Part shown: piece by piece, positions 7,904-17,606 of the stretch
How positions within the stretch are numbered: position 1 is the first letter of the stretch
Layout: each line of letters begins with the position of its first letter
Assembly (NCBI RefSeq): GCF_000737785.1
Contig: NZ_JPRO01000005.1
Coordinates: 1-64,000, forward strand
Source: Chryseobacterium luteum
GTDB lineage: Bacteria > Bacteroidota > Bacteroidia > Flavobacteriales > Weeksellaceae
Direction of reading: 5' to 3'
DNA length: 64,000 nt
Notes under the pieces: model-generated
The model's input: only the letters and a program-made list of their open reading frames with translations
Databases searched by the model: none
What the model was told of the DNA's origin: nothing
Position numbers and translations under genes: made by a program

Positions 7904-9589
7904 TTATTTTTTAACAGTCTTTTTTACGGATTTCGCAGGCTTATTGCTGCCTGAAGATTTTCCGTCATAGAAGTTGGTATAAGCATACTCTGCCGCCTTT
8001 TGAAGGTCTATAACACCTCCGGCCTGAGAATATCCGGCAAATTGACTATCATCTGTATTAGGATTGCTGCTTTTTACAAGTGCTTCAATGATCTGGTAAG
8101 GCTTCAGGTTGGGCATATAAGCCAGCAATACTGCTGCCGCTCCGGCTACTACGGGTGATGCCATAGAGGTTCCCTGAAGGTATTTGTATTCGTTTTTAGG
8201 CACGGTAGAATAAATTTCTTCACCCGGTGCAAAAACATTTACCATTTTCTTGTTATAGTTAGAGAAATCTGCTCTAAGTTCATTATTTCTGTTGGTACTT
8301 GCCCCTACAACCAATACGTTGTTTACAAACGGTTTTTCATCTGTAACATTTTTAAAGTTGGTAGGAAAAGCAAGGTGTTCGGCCACATCTTCATTTTCGT
8401 TGCCTGCCGCTTTTACTAAAAGCACACCTTTGTCTTCAGCATATTTGAAAGCATCCCACACCACATTTTTGCCTGGAGAAACAGGTTTTCCGAAACTCAT
8501 GTTCAGAACTTTAGCACCATTATCAACCGCATATCTGATTGCGTTCGCAACGTCCTTATCTCTTTCGTCTCCGTTTGGAACGGTTCTTACGGACATGATC
8601 TTAGCTACTTTGGAAGCTACACCATACTGTATTTCTTTACCTTGAGGAAGACCGGCAATAATTCCTGCCACGTGTGTTCCGTGTTCTGCATCTGGACCTT
8701 CGTAGTGATTATTTCCGTAATTTTTTTCAGAATAATCATCGTAGTTATCGCCTACAATTTCTTTTCTCGGGTCATAGCTCAGATCATACTGCTTAGACTG
8801 CGGTGTAAAATGATCGATGGCTTCTTTCATCTGCTCTTTCATCAGTTTCTCGAACTCATCGGAAGATTTTCCTTTGAATTCAGGGCTTTGGGAAACCTGC
8901 CCAAGAACCTGAAGCGCAATAGCATCTTTCTGATCCGTAGGAGGTTTAATTCCTGCCAGGGTTTCTGCAGTAACAGGTTTACCACCCAGCAATTTTACCA
9001 TATTTGGAATGATACTGTTGATCATGGTGTAGGTCTGAAGACCCTGTTTTGCTTCTACACTTTTTTTGCCAAAAAGTTCTTTAGACTTCATATACATGGC
9101 AAACTCTTCGGGCATTTTTGCCTGATTGGCTTTATTTTTTGCAGAATCGTCGCCTTCGAAAACAGGCTTATATTTAGCAACGACTCTTGTTACTTCCATA
9201 TTGTCGATATCAATGTCGCCATTTTTACCGCCGATAAAGTTCCAGCCGTGTACATCATCAATATATCCGTTTCCGTCATCATCTTTCCCGTTTCCGGGAA
9301 CTTCATTGGGATTGGACCATACATTTTTCACAAGGCCCGGGTGATCAACCTGAACACCACTATCTAAAACCCCTACCACAACCGTTTTTGGCTTAAGGCC
9401 TTTGGATTCTAAATATTTATATGCATTTGCCGTGTTTACTCCGTATACTTTTGATGTAGAAAAATCTTTATGATACCAAGTCATCAGATCTTTATCTTCT
9501 TTCGGGTCAATGCTCTTAGCCTGGGCTTCCTGGGCATAAGAGAAACTAAAGCCTGCCAGAAAAACAGCAGCTAATAATACCTTTTTCAT
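7904..9589 (-). CDS. Secreted S8 (subtilisin) family serine peptidase
   Basis: A 561-residue secreted subtilase with signal peptide ending SYAQ near residue 20. The catalytic triad is D76 (VLDSGVQVDHPG), H303 (HGTHVAG) and S474 (GTSMASP), with oxyanion N396 in AAGN. The distance between Asp and His is about 227 residues compared with about 32 in subtilisin, because of an inserted region (about 120-295) rich in charged and helical sequence. No separate pro-domain or type IX sorting domain is seen; the tail is a Lys-rich KKTVKK. It is 1 bp from the WbqC gene upstream. Substrates are unknown. Confidence 0.92.
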   Translation of the reverse strand: MKKVLLAAVFLAGFSFSYAQEAQAKSIDPKEDKDLMTWYHKDFSTSKVYGVNTANAYKYLESKGLKPKTVVVGVLDSGVQVDHPGLVKNVWSNPNEVPGNGKDDDGNGYIDDVHGWNFIGGKNGDIDIDNMEVTRVVAKYKPVFEGDDSAKNKANQAKMPEEFAMYMKSKELFGKKSVEAKQGLQTYTMINSIIPNMVKLLGGKPVTAETLAGIKPPTDQKDAIALQVLGQVSQSPEFKGKSSDEFEKLMKEQMKEAIDHFTPQSKQYDLSYDPRKEIVGDNYDDYSEKNYGNNHYEGPDAEHGTHVAGIIAGLPQGKEIQYGVASKVAKIMSVRTVPNGDERDKDVANAIRYAVDNGAKVLNMSFGKPVSPGKNVVWDAFKYAEDKGVLLVKAAGNENEDVAEHLAFPTNFKNVTDEKPFVNNVLVVGASTNRNNELRADFSNYNKKMVNVFAPGEEIYSTVPKNEYKYLQGTSMASPVVAGAAAVLLAYMPNLKPYQIIEALVKSSNPNTDDSQFAGYSQAGGVIDLQKAAEYAYTNFYDGKSSGSNKPAKSVKKTVKK

Positions 9590-9590
9590 G

Positions 9591-10208
9591 TTAGTATGAT
9601 TGTTTAATATTTTTTATATAAGTCAGAGATTCAGGGCCTTTGTTACAGATAAGGTCCAAAACCGATAAATCTTTCAAAAATCCCAGTTTATCCGAGAAGG
9701 TCTGGTAATATTCTTCCATCTGGAATTCAGGAGGGTGCTTAGCAGAAAATTTCTCTCTTAAATTAATACTTTCAGGATTTTTGATATATTCTTCATTCAA
9801 AGACTGTGCCTTTTCTGTTTTAAGGATCTGCTGTATCACTTCTAAACCCTTAAGATTGAAATCAAGAAGGAATTTTTCATTCAGATCATATATTTTTCTG
9901 AATTTATCTTCATAATATTCAAAATAAGGCGAGCTCTGGTAGGCTGTTTTGATGGATTTCCAGTGCAGATTTCTCCAGTCTTCCCTGTAAGAAATTTCAA
10001 TATCTTTAAATTCTCTTTTCCCGTTATGATTGACAGGAATTATTAAGGAAAGCTTCCCGTTTGCCCCGTAGATATTGGTTCTGCTTCTGTAGGTCTGCTT
10101 CGGAAAATTTTCAAACTGTTCAAATACAATCTCGTTCTCAGGATTTAAAAATACTGAAAACCATGAAATAGGGGGCATATAAAATACCGGCAATAATACA
10201 TTGGTCAT
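9591..10208 (-). CDS. WbqC family protein
   Basis: A WbqC-like protein of 205 residues, a family found in O-antigen and other loci whose exact reaction is not settled. The family hallmarks are an N-terminal LLPVFYMPPISWF, a YRSRTNIYG stretch, LIIPVNHNGK and a W-K-S-I-K-T-A-Y-Q motif. I chose the ATG of MTNVLLP because family members begin near this strand. An earlier in-frame ATG at 10250 would add 14 residues and lies in an 8-bp inverted repeat (10225-10250). It is downstream of lepB in the same direction (about 65 bp). Confidence 0.83.
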   Translation of the reverse strand: MTNVLLPVFYMPPISWFSVFLNPENEIVFEQFENFPKQTYRSRTNIYGANGKLSLIIPVNHNGKREFKDIEISYREDWRNLHWKSIKTAYQSSPYFEYYEDKFRKIYDLNEKFLLDFNLKGLEVIQQILKTEKAQSLNEEYIKNPESINLREKFSAKHPPEFQMEEYYQTFSDKLGFLKDLSVLDLICNKGPESLTYIKNIKQSY

Positions 10209-10273
10209 ATTGATATTATTAAAAATGAAGTACTTTTTCAAATACTTCATTCTATCTTTAAGTTTTAATTAAG

Positions 10274-11917
10274 TTATGCTTCGTCTTCCGTTTTTTTCTT
10301 TCTGAATAATTTCACGAAATACTCCCATCCGAAGAACAGTATCAGAATCATTGCTGCAACCCACCAGTATGAAGTTTTATTGGCTTCTCCTGTATTGGTT
10401 GCTTTGAACATTCTGTCCCAACGTACTTTGAATGGAGCCTGATAGGTAGAACTGCTGTCCTTGAACGCACCCTGCAAACTCATCCATGTGAACATCGGCT
10501 TTCCTACAATATTTTCTTCGGGAACGAAACCAAAGAACCTTGCATCCAATGAAGCGTCCCTGTTATCACCTACCATCATATAATAATCCTGCTGAATGGT
10601 ATACTGGCTGGCTTCTTTACCATTGATCAGGATCTTTCCGTTGTTTTTTTCAAGGCTGTTATGCTCATACTGGGAAATGATCCACTGGTACATGGGAAGT
10701 GTTTCGCTGTTGATCGCTACTACATCTCCTTTTTTAGGAATTCTTACCGGCCCGTACCAGTCCTGGTTCCAAGGTTTGTTGATCGGGAAGATCGACTGTG
10801 TAGTATCTATTTTTGTTTTTGCTTCGTCTTTATAGTATACTGCAGCTTCTCCTTTTGCTGTAACATCCTCTTTCATGTCAATTACCTGAGGAAGTTGTTT
10901 GATTCCCCCTGCAGTTTTGTCTGTGAGTCCCTGGAAAGCATAAATGTATCCTTTCTCACCCTGGATCTCCTGTACAGGTAAGAATCCATACGTGTTATAT
11001 AACGCAGGAATATCCAGCTGGCTTCCGGTATTTACGATGTATCTGTGCTGTACTTCCTGATCTCCCAGAACCATTTCCGGTTTTCCGTTAACGAAAAGTC
11101 TTCCGGCTCTCATTTCAAAGGTGTCACCGGCTGTAGCCACACATCTTTTAACGTAGGGATCTTTTCTGTCAATCGCTGTATGTACAGAATCACGCGGGTA
11201 GTTAAAGACTACTACATCATTTTTCTGTGGCTTACTGAACTGGAAAATTCTTGTATAGGGAAGTTTTATACCATCAACATATGATTTGGGATCATCTTTC
11301 GGATTCCCTTTCTGCCCTGTATCCATAATGGTTCCCTGAAGGAATGGTATCGCTACCGGACGCATCGGCATTCTGTATCCATAGCTCCATTTGTTCACAA
11401 AAAGGAAATCACCTACTAAAAGTGTTCTTTCCATGGATCCTGTAGGAATCCCGAACGGCTGTGTTACAAAAACGTGGATAATGGTTGCAAAAACTACTGC
11501 AAAAGTAATAGACCCAATGAATGTATCTTTCTTTTTCGCATTCTTCTCTTCATCCGTGATGAACAGATCAGCATTTTCATCTTCTATTTCCACATCTTTG
11601 GAATAGTTCACCGTAGCCATATAGATGAAAGGCAGGATCACGGTAAGCAGCTGGTTCTGAAAAAGGGTTTTCCCAAATTTTTTCATCAAATAAATATGGA
11701 AAACGGACATCATAATAGGTCCCACTATGGGAAGATAGGACAGGATTGCCCACCATTTCGGATGTTCTGTTTCCTTTAATATAATGAAGTAATTATAGAA
11801 AGGTATAAATGCAAATAAGGGACTGTACCCCATTTTTTTGAACAGCTTCCAAGTGGAAATTCCCATCAGTAAAGACAAAATGAGAACATATACTGTGTAA
11901 GTTAAAAAATAATTCAT
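10274..11917 (-). CDS. lepB: Signal peptidase I
   Basis: A type I signal peptidase of 547 residues that cleaves signal peptides at the periplasmic face. There are three or four membrane segments in the first 150 residues, then the catalytic S161 in GIPTGSMERTL and lysine K257 in YVKRCVATAGD. The last conserved box GDNRDASLDARFFGFV is near 460, and there is a C-terminal membrane segment around 520-538. A non-family insert of roughly 170 residues lies between the two halves of the catalytic fold. The length is about 1.7 times E. coli LepB, which is common in Flavobacteriia. Confidence 0.94.
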   Translation of the reverse strand: MNYFLTYTVYVLILSLLMGISTWKLFKKMGYSPLFAFIPFYNYFIILKETEHPKWWAILSYLPIVGPIMMSVFHIYLMKKFGKTLFQNQLLTVILPFIYMATVNYSKDVEIEDENADLFITDEEKNAKKKDTFIGSITFAVVFATIIHVFVTQPFGIPTGSMERTLLVGDFLFVNKWSYGYRMPMRPVAIPFLQGTIMDTGQKGNPKDDPKSYVDGIKLPYTRIFQFSKPQKNDVVVFNYPRDSVHTAIDRKDPYVKRCVATAGDTFEMRAGRLFVNGKPEMVLGDQEVQHRYIVNTGSQLDIPALYNTYGFLPVQEIQGEKGYIYAFQGLTDKTAGGIKQLPQVIDMKEDVTAKGEAAVYYKDEAKTKIDTTQSIFPINKPWNQDWYGPVRIPKKGDVVAINSETLPMYQWIISQYEHNSLEKNNGKILINGKEASQYTIQQDYYMMVGDNRDASLDARFFGFVPEENIVGKPMFTWMSLQGAFKDSSSTYQAPFKVRWDRMFKATNTGEANKTSYWWVAAMILILFFGWEYFVKLFRKKKTEDEA

Positions 11918-11939
11918 AGTTTTCTGTGCCTATTCTAAA

Positions 11940-12020
11940 TATATAAATGATGAGTAATAAATGATTACAGCGTTCTGCTATTTATAATTTACTAGTCATC
12001 ATTCTCTTTTTATTGGTATG
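11940..12020. repeat. Intergenic ATAAATGAT-type imperfect inverted repeat
   Basis: A left arm with AAATGATGAGTAATAAATGAT and a right arm with ATTTATAATTTACTAGTCATCATT form a long imperfect hairpin between lepB and dapB. Similar ATAAATGAT cores recur near 14370-14440 and 21135-21190. Confidence 0.5.
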
Positions 12021-12043
12021 CAATTTAAAGAATTTGTTACAAA

Positions 12044-12745
12044 TTAAAGTCCCAAAACGTCTTTCATTGTGAAGTTTCCTTTTTTATCTTTAATCCATTC
12101 TGCAGCAACTACAGCTCCGAGTGCGAACCCGTTTCTGTTGAAGGCTGTATGTTTTATTTCAATTTCGTCAACTTCGCTTTTGTAATATACGCTGTGAGTA
12201 CCAGGGACCTCATCTTCGCGGATAGCAAAGATTCCCAGTTCCTGTCCCTGGGTTTCTTCCAGTTTCCAGGCGTTAAATTTAGGATTATTTTTGATGATTC
12301 CTTCAGCAATGGAAATTGCGGTTCCGCTAGGGGCATCTTTCTTGTGGACATGGTGAATTTCTTCAAGCTGACAAGAGTATTCATCTACATTTTTCATGAT
12401 ATCGGCCACTTTTTCGTTCAGGGCAAAAAATAGATTCACCCCTAAGCTAAAATTGGAGCCGTACAAGAATGCGCTATCATTGTCTGCAGCAATTTTTTCA
12501 ACTTCTTCTTTTTTCTCCAGCCAGCCCGTGGTACCGCAGATCACCGGAACTTTATTTTCAAGGCATGCTCTGATATTGTGATAGGCTGCGTCCGGTAATG
12601 AAAATTCGATGGCAACGTCCGGATTATTAAGATTTTCAGCTGTTGGGGTTTCTTTAAGGCGGGCCACTATCTCATGACCTCTTTTCTGTGCAATCTCATC
12701 AATGATCTTCCCCATTTTACCGTATCCAACTAATGCTATTCTCAT
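12044..12745 (-). CDS. dapB: 4-hydroxy-tetrahydrodipicolinate reductase
   Basis: A lysine/diaminopimelate pathway enzyme that reduces 4-hydroxy-tetrahydrodipicolinate with NAD(P)H. It has 233 residues, shorter than E. coli DapB but normal for this phylum. The dinucleotide motif GYGKMG is at 7-12, the CGTTGW turn at 70-75, and the substrate-binding block HHVHKKDAPSGTA at 131-143 contains the catalytic His/Lys pair. It lies upstream of lepB with a 126-bp gap that holds an inverted repeat, so it may be a separate unit. Confidence 0.95.
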   Translation of the reverse strand: MRIALVGYGKMGKIIDEIAQKRGHEIVARLKETPTAENLNNPDVAIEFSLPDAAYHNIRACLENKVPVICGTTGWLEKKEEVEKIAADNDSAFLYGSNFSLGVNLFFALNEKVADIMKNVDEYSCQLEEIHHVHKKDAPSGTAISIAEGIIKNNPKFNAWKLEETQGQELGIFAIREDEVPGTHSVYYKSEVDEIEIKHTAFNRNGFALGAVVAAEWIKDKKGNFTMKDVLGL

Positions 12746-12811
12746 GTAATATGTTATTTTATTATGGTCTCATGAACGTTACAGCCCATATGATCTTATT
12801 AAAAATTCGTT

Positions 12812-13468
12812 TTAAAACCTATAGCTTAAACTTAAGCCTGTTTTGGGGTTGGAAAACCCGTACTGATCCTGGATTACCGTAGGATTGAAACTAAGATCCG
12901 GATCATGACGGCTTTCGTAAAGATGGGCATCTACCACAGCATCTACAATGTTCAGGATGTAGATCAGGCCAGTGATGGCTATGGCGTAATCTCTCTGCCT
13001 TTTATATCTGTCCTGGGCGTTTCCAAAAGCTTTTTTATCAAGCCATGGATGGCTGTCTACAAATTCATTAGGCGTCCCGTTAAGTTTTGCCACATAATAT
13101 TCCCGGTATTTTTTGTATTGGTTGTTGCTCCAGATTGTATATCCTATTCCGGCTCCTACAGCTCCCCATACAATAGGAATTTTGATGTATTTTTTATTAT
13201 AATACTGTCCTAATCCCGGAAGTACCGCAGAATACAGTCCGGCTCTTGTGGGATTCAGCTTGATGGTTTTCTTTGTAGGTCCGTTTGCATTTTCAAGATC
13301 TTCAATAATCTTGGTTTCTGTTTTTACCGTTTTTGCGGGTTTTACAGTTTTAGTAACAAACACACTGTCTTTCGTAAGAGGCCCTATACGAACTGTGTCG
13401 CCGGGGGTCACCTGCGAGTAAGCGAAAGCAAAAATGCCCAAAAAGAATGTGAAAAATAATTTCTTCAT
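12812..13468 (-). CDS. DUF5683 domain protein (membrane)
   Basis: A 218-residue protein with a signal peptide (about 1-18, ending AYSQ) and several hydrophobic segments around 75-110 and 165-185 (GLGQYYNKKYIKIP...). The combination fits DUF5683, usually encoded next to parB in Flavobacteriia. Its ATG overlaps the parB stop as TAATG, so the two are translationally coupled. Function is unknown; the constant link to chromosome-partition genes hints at a cell-cycle or envelope role but proves nothing. Confidence 0.82.
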   Translation of the reverse strand: MKKLFFTFFLGIFAFAYSQVTPGDTVRIGPLTKDSVFVTKTVKPAKTVKTETKIIEDLENANGPTKKTIKLNPTRAGLYSAVLPGLGQYYNKKYIKIPIVWGAVGAGIGYTIWSNNQYKKYREYYVAKLNGTPNEFVDSHPWLDKKAFGNAQDRYKRQRDYAIAITGLIYILNIVDAVVDAHLYESRHDPDLSFNPTVIQDQYGFSNPKTGLSLSYRF

Positions 13469-14358
13469 TATTTAATATGGGATAAAATATATTCCAGTTC
13501 TTCTTCATTTTTGAAGTCCAGGAGAATTTTACCTTTTTTTCCGTTTCCGGAGGTTTTGATTTCTACTTTTACGTCTAAAATATCAGCGATCGTCTTCTGT
13601 GCTCTTTTATAATTGTTGGATAGTTCAGTATTTACTTTTTTCGCGGCCGGTGATTTAGGATTCTTCAATGCGGCGGCGGCCTGTTCGGCCTGACGTACAT
13701 TGAGTTTTTCTTTGATAATCAGATCAAATAAAATTTGCTGGTGCTCTTCGCTTTCAAGACTGATGATTGCTCTTCCGTGTCCTGCAGAGATTTCCCCGCT
13801 TCTGATTGCATTCTGAATATCCGGATTCAACCTCAGCAGTCTGATGGAATTGGTAATGGTACTTCTGTCTTTCCCTACTCTCTGGCTCAGGTTTTCCTGG
13901 GTAAGGCCGATCTCGTCCAAAAGTCTCTGATAGGTAAGAGCGATCTCGATAGCATCAAGATCTTCTCTCTGAATATTTTCAACAAGAGCCATTTCCAGAA
14001 GCTCCTGATCGTTTACCAAACGGATATAAGCAGGAATCGTAGGAAGGCCGGCAATTTTACTTGCACGGTAACGTCTTTCCCCTGATATGATTTCGAATTT
14101 TTCACCGTCTTTTCTTAAGGTGATCGGCTGGATCACTCCTAAGTTTTTGATCGACAGGGCAAGTTCGTTCAATGCTTTTTCGTCAAAGTAAGTTCTCGGC
14201 TGGGTGGGATTCGGATAAATATCTTCAAGGCCTACCTCTACGATATTTCCTACAAACTTATCTGCTCCTTCATCGGTAGCGGAGTTGACACTGGCTTTGG
14301 ATTCAGCACTCAAAATGGCACCCAAACCACGTCCCATAGCTCTTTTTTTGTCCTTCAT
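13468..14358 (-). CDS. parB: ParB/Spo0J chromosome partition protein
   Basis: A 296-residue CTPase/DNA-binding partition protein. The N-terminal KRAMGRGLGAIL segment stimulates ParA ATPase in the family. The ParB box GERRYRA is at 93-99, a helix-turn-helix lies at about 155-180 (GLTQENLSQRVGKDRSTI), and the C-terminal dimerisation domain at about 245-296. It binds parS sites and works with ParA to segregate the origin region. Its stop overlaps the next gene. No parS palindrome was recognised by eye nearby. Confidence 0.94.
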   Translation of the reverse strand: MKDKKRAMGRGLGAILSAESKASVNSATDEGADKFVGNIVEVGLEDIYPNPTQPRTYFDEKALNELALSIKNLGVIQPITLRKDGEKFEIISGERRYRASKIAGLPTIPAYIRLVNDQELLEMALVENIQREDLDAIEIALTYQRLLDEIGLTQENLSQRVGKDRSTITNSIRLLRLNPDIQNAIRSGEISAGHGRAIISLESEEHQQILFDLIIKEKLNVRQAEQAAAALKNPKSPAAKKVNTELSNNYKRAQKTIADILDVKVEIKTSGNGKKGKILLDFKNEEELEYILSHIK

Positions 14359-14473
14359 AGATATATTTGATAAATGATGGCTTAATTTTTAAGTTATAAA
14401 TGATCATCCGCCATTAGCAATTGATAACAATCGGTTTTGACTTTCACATTTATGTATTGACTTTTTACTGCTA
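14359..14473. repeat. Intergenic copy of ATAAATGAT-type repeat between parB and parA
   Basis: The gap between parB and parA contains the cores GATAAATGATGG and TTATAAATGATCATCC, related to the intergenic elements at 11940-12020 and 21135-21190. No gene is visible. Confidence 0.4.
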
Positions 14474-15247
14474 TTAATTTTTTACTAAATTTTCGTTTCT
14501 CAGCAAAACTTCTTCTGCCAGCTGAATGTATTGGATAGCCCCTTTACTTTCTGCATCGTAATTCAGAATACTTTCTCCAAAACTCGGTGCTTCACTTAAT
14601 CTTACGTTTCTGCTGATGATGGTTTCAAAAACCATGTCGGGGAAATGTGAATTCACTTCTTCAACCACCTGATTGGATAATCTTAATCTGCTGTCGTACA
14701 TTGTAAGAAGAAGACCTTCAATCCCAAGATCTTTATTATGGATTTTCTGTACATTTTTAATGGTGTTCAGAAGCTTTCCTAATCCTTCCAATGCAAAATA
14801 TTCGCACTGAATCGGGATGATGACGGAATCTGCCGCAGTAAGGGCATTCACTGTAATAAGCCCTAAGCTCGGTGCACAGTCTATAATGATATAATCATAA
14901 TCATTTCTCACTTCTGCCAATGCCTTTTTCAGCATATACTCACGGTTTTCTTTATCCACGAGCTCAATTTCCGCTGCTACCAGGTCAATATGTGATGGAA
15001 TGATATCCAGATTGGGAGAAGCCGTTCTTTTGATACAGGTTCTTGTATCTGCACTGTGCTCCAGAAGATTGTATGTAGAGTACTGGACATCGTCCACGCC
15101 AAGCCCCGAAGTTGCATTAGCCTGTGGATCAGCATCGATGATCAATATTCTTTTTTCCAATACCCCTAATGCTGCCGCAAGGTTTACAGCTGTGGTAGTT
15201 TTTCCTACTCCTCCTTTTTGATTAGCGATACCTATGATTTTTGCCAT
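14474..15247 (-). CDS. parA: ParA/Soj chromosome partition ATPase
   Basis: A 257-residue deviant-Walker ATPase. The KGGVGKTT motif is at 11-18, DADPQANATSGLG follows, and IIDCAPSLG is the Walker B region. The start is set at the ATG of MAKIIGIANQ; a TTG 21 bp upstream is in frame but outside the family N-terminus. With parB it forms the chromosome segregation pair, with a 115-bp spacer between them. Confidence 0.94.
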   Translation of the reverse strand: MAKIIGIANQKGGVGKTTTAVNLAAALGVLEKRILIIDADPQANATSGLGVDDVQYSTYNLLEHSADTRTCIKRTASPNLDIIPSHIDLVAAEIELVDKENREYMLKKALAEVRNDYDYIIIDCAPSLGLITVNALTAADSVIIPIQCEYFALEGLGKLLNTIKNVQKIHNKDLGIEGLLLTMYDSRLRLSNQVVEEVNSHFPDMVFETIISRNVRLSEAPSFGESILNYDAESKGAIQYIQLAEEVLLRNENLVKN

Positions 15248-15414
15248 TATTAGAACTTTAGGATTCAAAAATACACTTTTTTCTTTGCTCTGTATGAATG
15301 GCGAAATTCAAAATTGAGTTAAAGTATTGTTAATAAACGATTTAACAATTAAAAAAATTATCCACAAAAAAAATTCTTTGTGGATAACTATTGAAGATTT
15401 GTTTTTTATCTCAA

Positions 15415-16254
15415 TTATTCAAAGTTCATAGAGATTGGAAATTTGAAATAACTTCTTACGGCTTCACCTTGTTTATTTTTAGCAGGCTTCCATAATCCCT
15501 TAACATTTTTAATGGTTCTGATGGCTTCATTATTAAATTCAACCTCTTTACCATTCGCCTTTAATCCGGAAATTGTTCCGTCTTTTTCTACGATAAAGGT
15601 TATGACTGTTTTCATGGTGTCTCCGTTACCTTCAAAGCCTGAACCGTCAAAATTATTAATGACTTTATTTCTGAATGAATCAATTCCCCCGGCAAATACT
15701 GCTTCAGAAGCAAGTTCATCACCACTTGCGATATGATTGTCAGGAACTTTTGCCGGCGGCGTAGGCGGAATGTAAGGTACTGCAGGTCCTGTTCCTATAT
15801 TAGGGGTAACAGGCTGGTAGTTTGTTTTTGCAATTACTCCGTCATTGTTATTTTTCGGTCCCGCAACTGCTCCTTCAATCTTTTCTACTACTTTTTCATT
15901 AGTTACATGTGCTTTTGGCTCGCCCAAAGTCGCATCATAAGTTTTAACTTTGGCTGGCTGAACTTCTGGCTTTTGGATTTGTACCGGCGGATTTTCTTTT
16001 GGTGGATCATTAGGTATTATATCAATCGGACGATAAATCGGGTCATTTATAATAACTCTTTCCGTGGTTTCAAATGCAGAAATCACAAAAGGGGTTACTG
16101 AAATGGCAGCCAATAAACTCACGCCTATAAAAAGCGCTTTGGTTAGTATTCTATCTGATTCATTTCTTAATGCATAGGCACCGTATTCTTTGTTCCGGTG
16201 CTCAAAAAGAACTTCGTTGAAACGAAATTCCTGATTTTGGTTTAGGTGTTTCAT
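15415..16254 (-). CDS. TonB-type energy transducer
   Basis: A 279-residue inner-membrane protein that carries proton-motive energy to outer-membrane receptors. The cytoplasmic N-terminus has an RFNEVLFEHRNKEYGAYALR motif typical of Bacteroidota TonB, one membrane helix at about 40-60, a Pro-rich periplasmic stretch (about 75-180) and a C-terminal TonB domain (about 190-279) with an FIVEKDGTISG strand. The ATG is preferred to a GTG one codon upstream. No exbB or exbD is adjacent. Confidence 0.87.
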   Translation of the reverse strand: MKHLNQNQEFRFNEVLFEHRNKEYGAYALRNESDRILTKALFIGVSLLAAISVTPFVISAFETTERVIINDPIYRPIDIIPNDPPKENPPVQIQKPEVQPAKVKTYDATLGEPKAHVTNEKVVEKIEGAVAGPKNNNDGVIAKTNYQPVTPNIGTGPAVPYIPPTPPAKVPDNHIASGDELASEAVFAGGIDSFRNKVINNFDGSGFEGNGDTMKTVITFIVEKDGTISGLKANGKEVEFNNEAIRTIKNVKGLWKPAKNKQGEAVRSYFKFPISMNFE

Positions 16255-16772
16255 CACTATTAAATATTAAACTGTTAAAATAAGTGATTATTAGTTTGGT
16301 GTATTCTTATCGATAAGTATTGTTTCCATATCAAAATATCTGCCAAAATTTTATCAAAACATCAATATTTTAAAAAATATTATAACAATATGTAAACTTT
16401 AACATTCTAAAAAGGTGGAGATATTTAAAACAAAGATGTAATTCATTTTATTATTCGTAAAAAACATGCTGTTATTTACAAAATATGTATTATATATTCA
16501 AAATCAATGAAAAGTACATTATAAAAAAGAGGTATTACAAACAAAATAATTAAAAGATTGAAAAATATATTCACAACATAACAAACAGAAATTTTGAAAA
16601 ACAAACCAAGCACTTATAAAAACAAATGCCTGGTCAATTTTAATGAGTGCTTTTCGGTAAAATGTCAATCTGTTAAAATTCAATTTTTTATAAAACAACA
16701 TTTTAAATTGATAAATTGATAATCAACCGGTTATATTTGCTGTTTTTTTAACATTAGTTTAACATTTTTGTT
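16255..16772. other. AT-rich intergenic stretch between divergent tonB and glycan genes
   Basis: About 520 bp of very AT-rich sequence with no credible coding potential. It should hold the divergent promoters; only the plus-strand box just downstream was recognised. Confidence 0.5.
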
Positions 16773-16780
16773 TATCTTTG
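16773..16780 (+). promoter_or_regulatory. Promoter -7 box of the FkbM/flippase pair
   Basis: TATCTTTG matches the Bacteroidota -7 consensus TAnnTTTG and sits 22 bp before the ATG. No exact TTTG -33 element was seen. Confidence 0.6.
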
Positions 16781-16802
16781 CTTTTCGTCAAATAACGTCA
16801 GG

Positions 16803-17597
16803 ATGTCTTTATACCAAAAAATTGCAGAAAAACTACAATATATAAGCCCTAGTTTTTACAAAAAAAGATATTTTAAGAATTTAAACAATCTTACTAAGGA
16901 TAATTTTTCGGCACGTAATGTAGAACCGGAACTGGTATGGATTAAGGAATACCTTCCAAAAAATGCTGTAATACTGGACATCGGGGCTAATGTCGGAACT
17001 TTTCTTTATCAATTGGAGCACAAACTGAATCATGAGCATATTTATGGTTTTGAACCGAATAAGAAGCTTTACCGACGCCTGAAAAGACTTTTCCCGGCAA
17101 TGAGAATACTTCCTCTTGCTCTTTCTGACGAAAATACAACGGCTGAATTTAAGGTTCCGATTATTAACGGTAAACTGATTGCTTCCCGCGGAACTTTAAA
17201 CACATCTTATAAAGAAAAAGGTGAAGAAAGAAGTTATACGGAAAAGGTAAAAGTGATCAAGCTGGATGAATGGGCTGCTATAGAAAATTTCGGCCGGCTG
17301 GATTTCATTAAAATAGATGTGGAAGGAAATGAAATGAAAACCCTCTCCGGTGCCCAAAAAACCATCAAGCAGTTTCTCCCGACACTGATGGTCGAAATGG
17401 AACAGAGACACCACGAAAACCCGATCTGGAATGATATTTCCGAAGTAAAAAGCTGGGGATATGAAGCACAGTATCTTAACCGTGACAGTTTTAAGCTGGA
17501 GCTCCTGACGGAAGAGATCTTAATACACAACACCAACGATGAAAAAAACAAGACCAGCTATATAAACAACATTATTTTTACGCCAAAAAACCATTAA
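16803..17597 (+). CDS. FkbM family methyltransferase
   Basis: A 264-residue SAM-dependent methyltransferase. SAM motif I ILDIGANVGTF is at 57-67, the acidic strand FEPN at 83-86, and the FkbM block FIKIDVEGNEMKTLSGA at about 168-184. FkbM enzymes O-methylate sugars or polyketides. Placed 9 bp before a polysaccharide flippase, it probably methylates a surface glycan, which is an inference. It is the first gene of a two-gene plus-strand unit. Confidence 0.88.
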   Translation: MSLYQKIAEKLQYISPSFYKKRYFKNLNNLTKDNFSARNVEPELVWIKEYLPKNAVILDIGANVGTFLYQLEHKLNHEHIYGFEPNKKLYRRLKRLFPAMRILPLALSDENTTAEFKVPIINGKLIASRGTLNTSYKEKGEERSYTEKVKVIKLDEWAAIENFGRLDFIKIDVEGNEMKTLSGAQKTIKQFLPTLMVEMEQRHHENPIWNDISEVKSWGYEAQYLNRDSFKLELLTEEILIHNTNDEKNKTSYINNIIFTPKNH

Positions 17598-17606
17598 AAA
17601 AACATT

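Noticed and set aside
8642..9367. Plus-strand open frame of 241 codons
   Set aside because: It lies antisense to the S8 peptidase insert, and its Phe/Ile-rich composition reflects the opposite strand.
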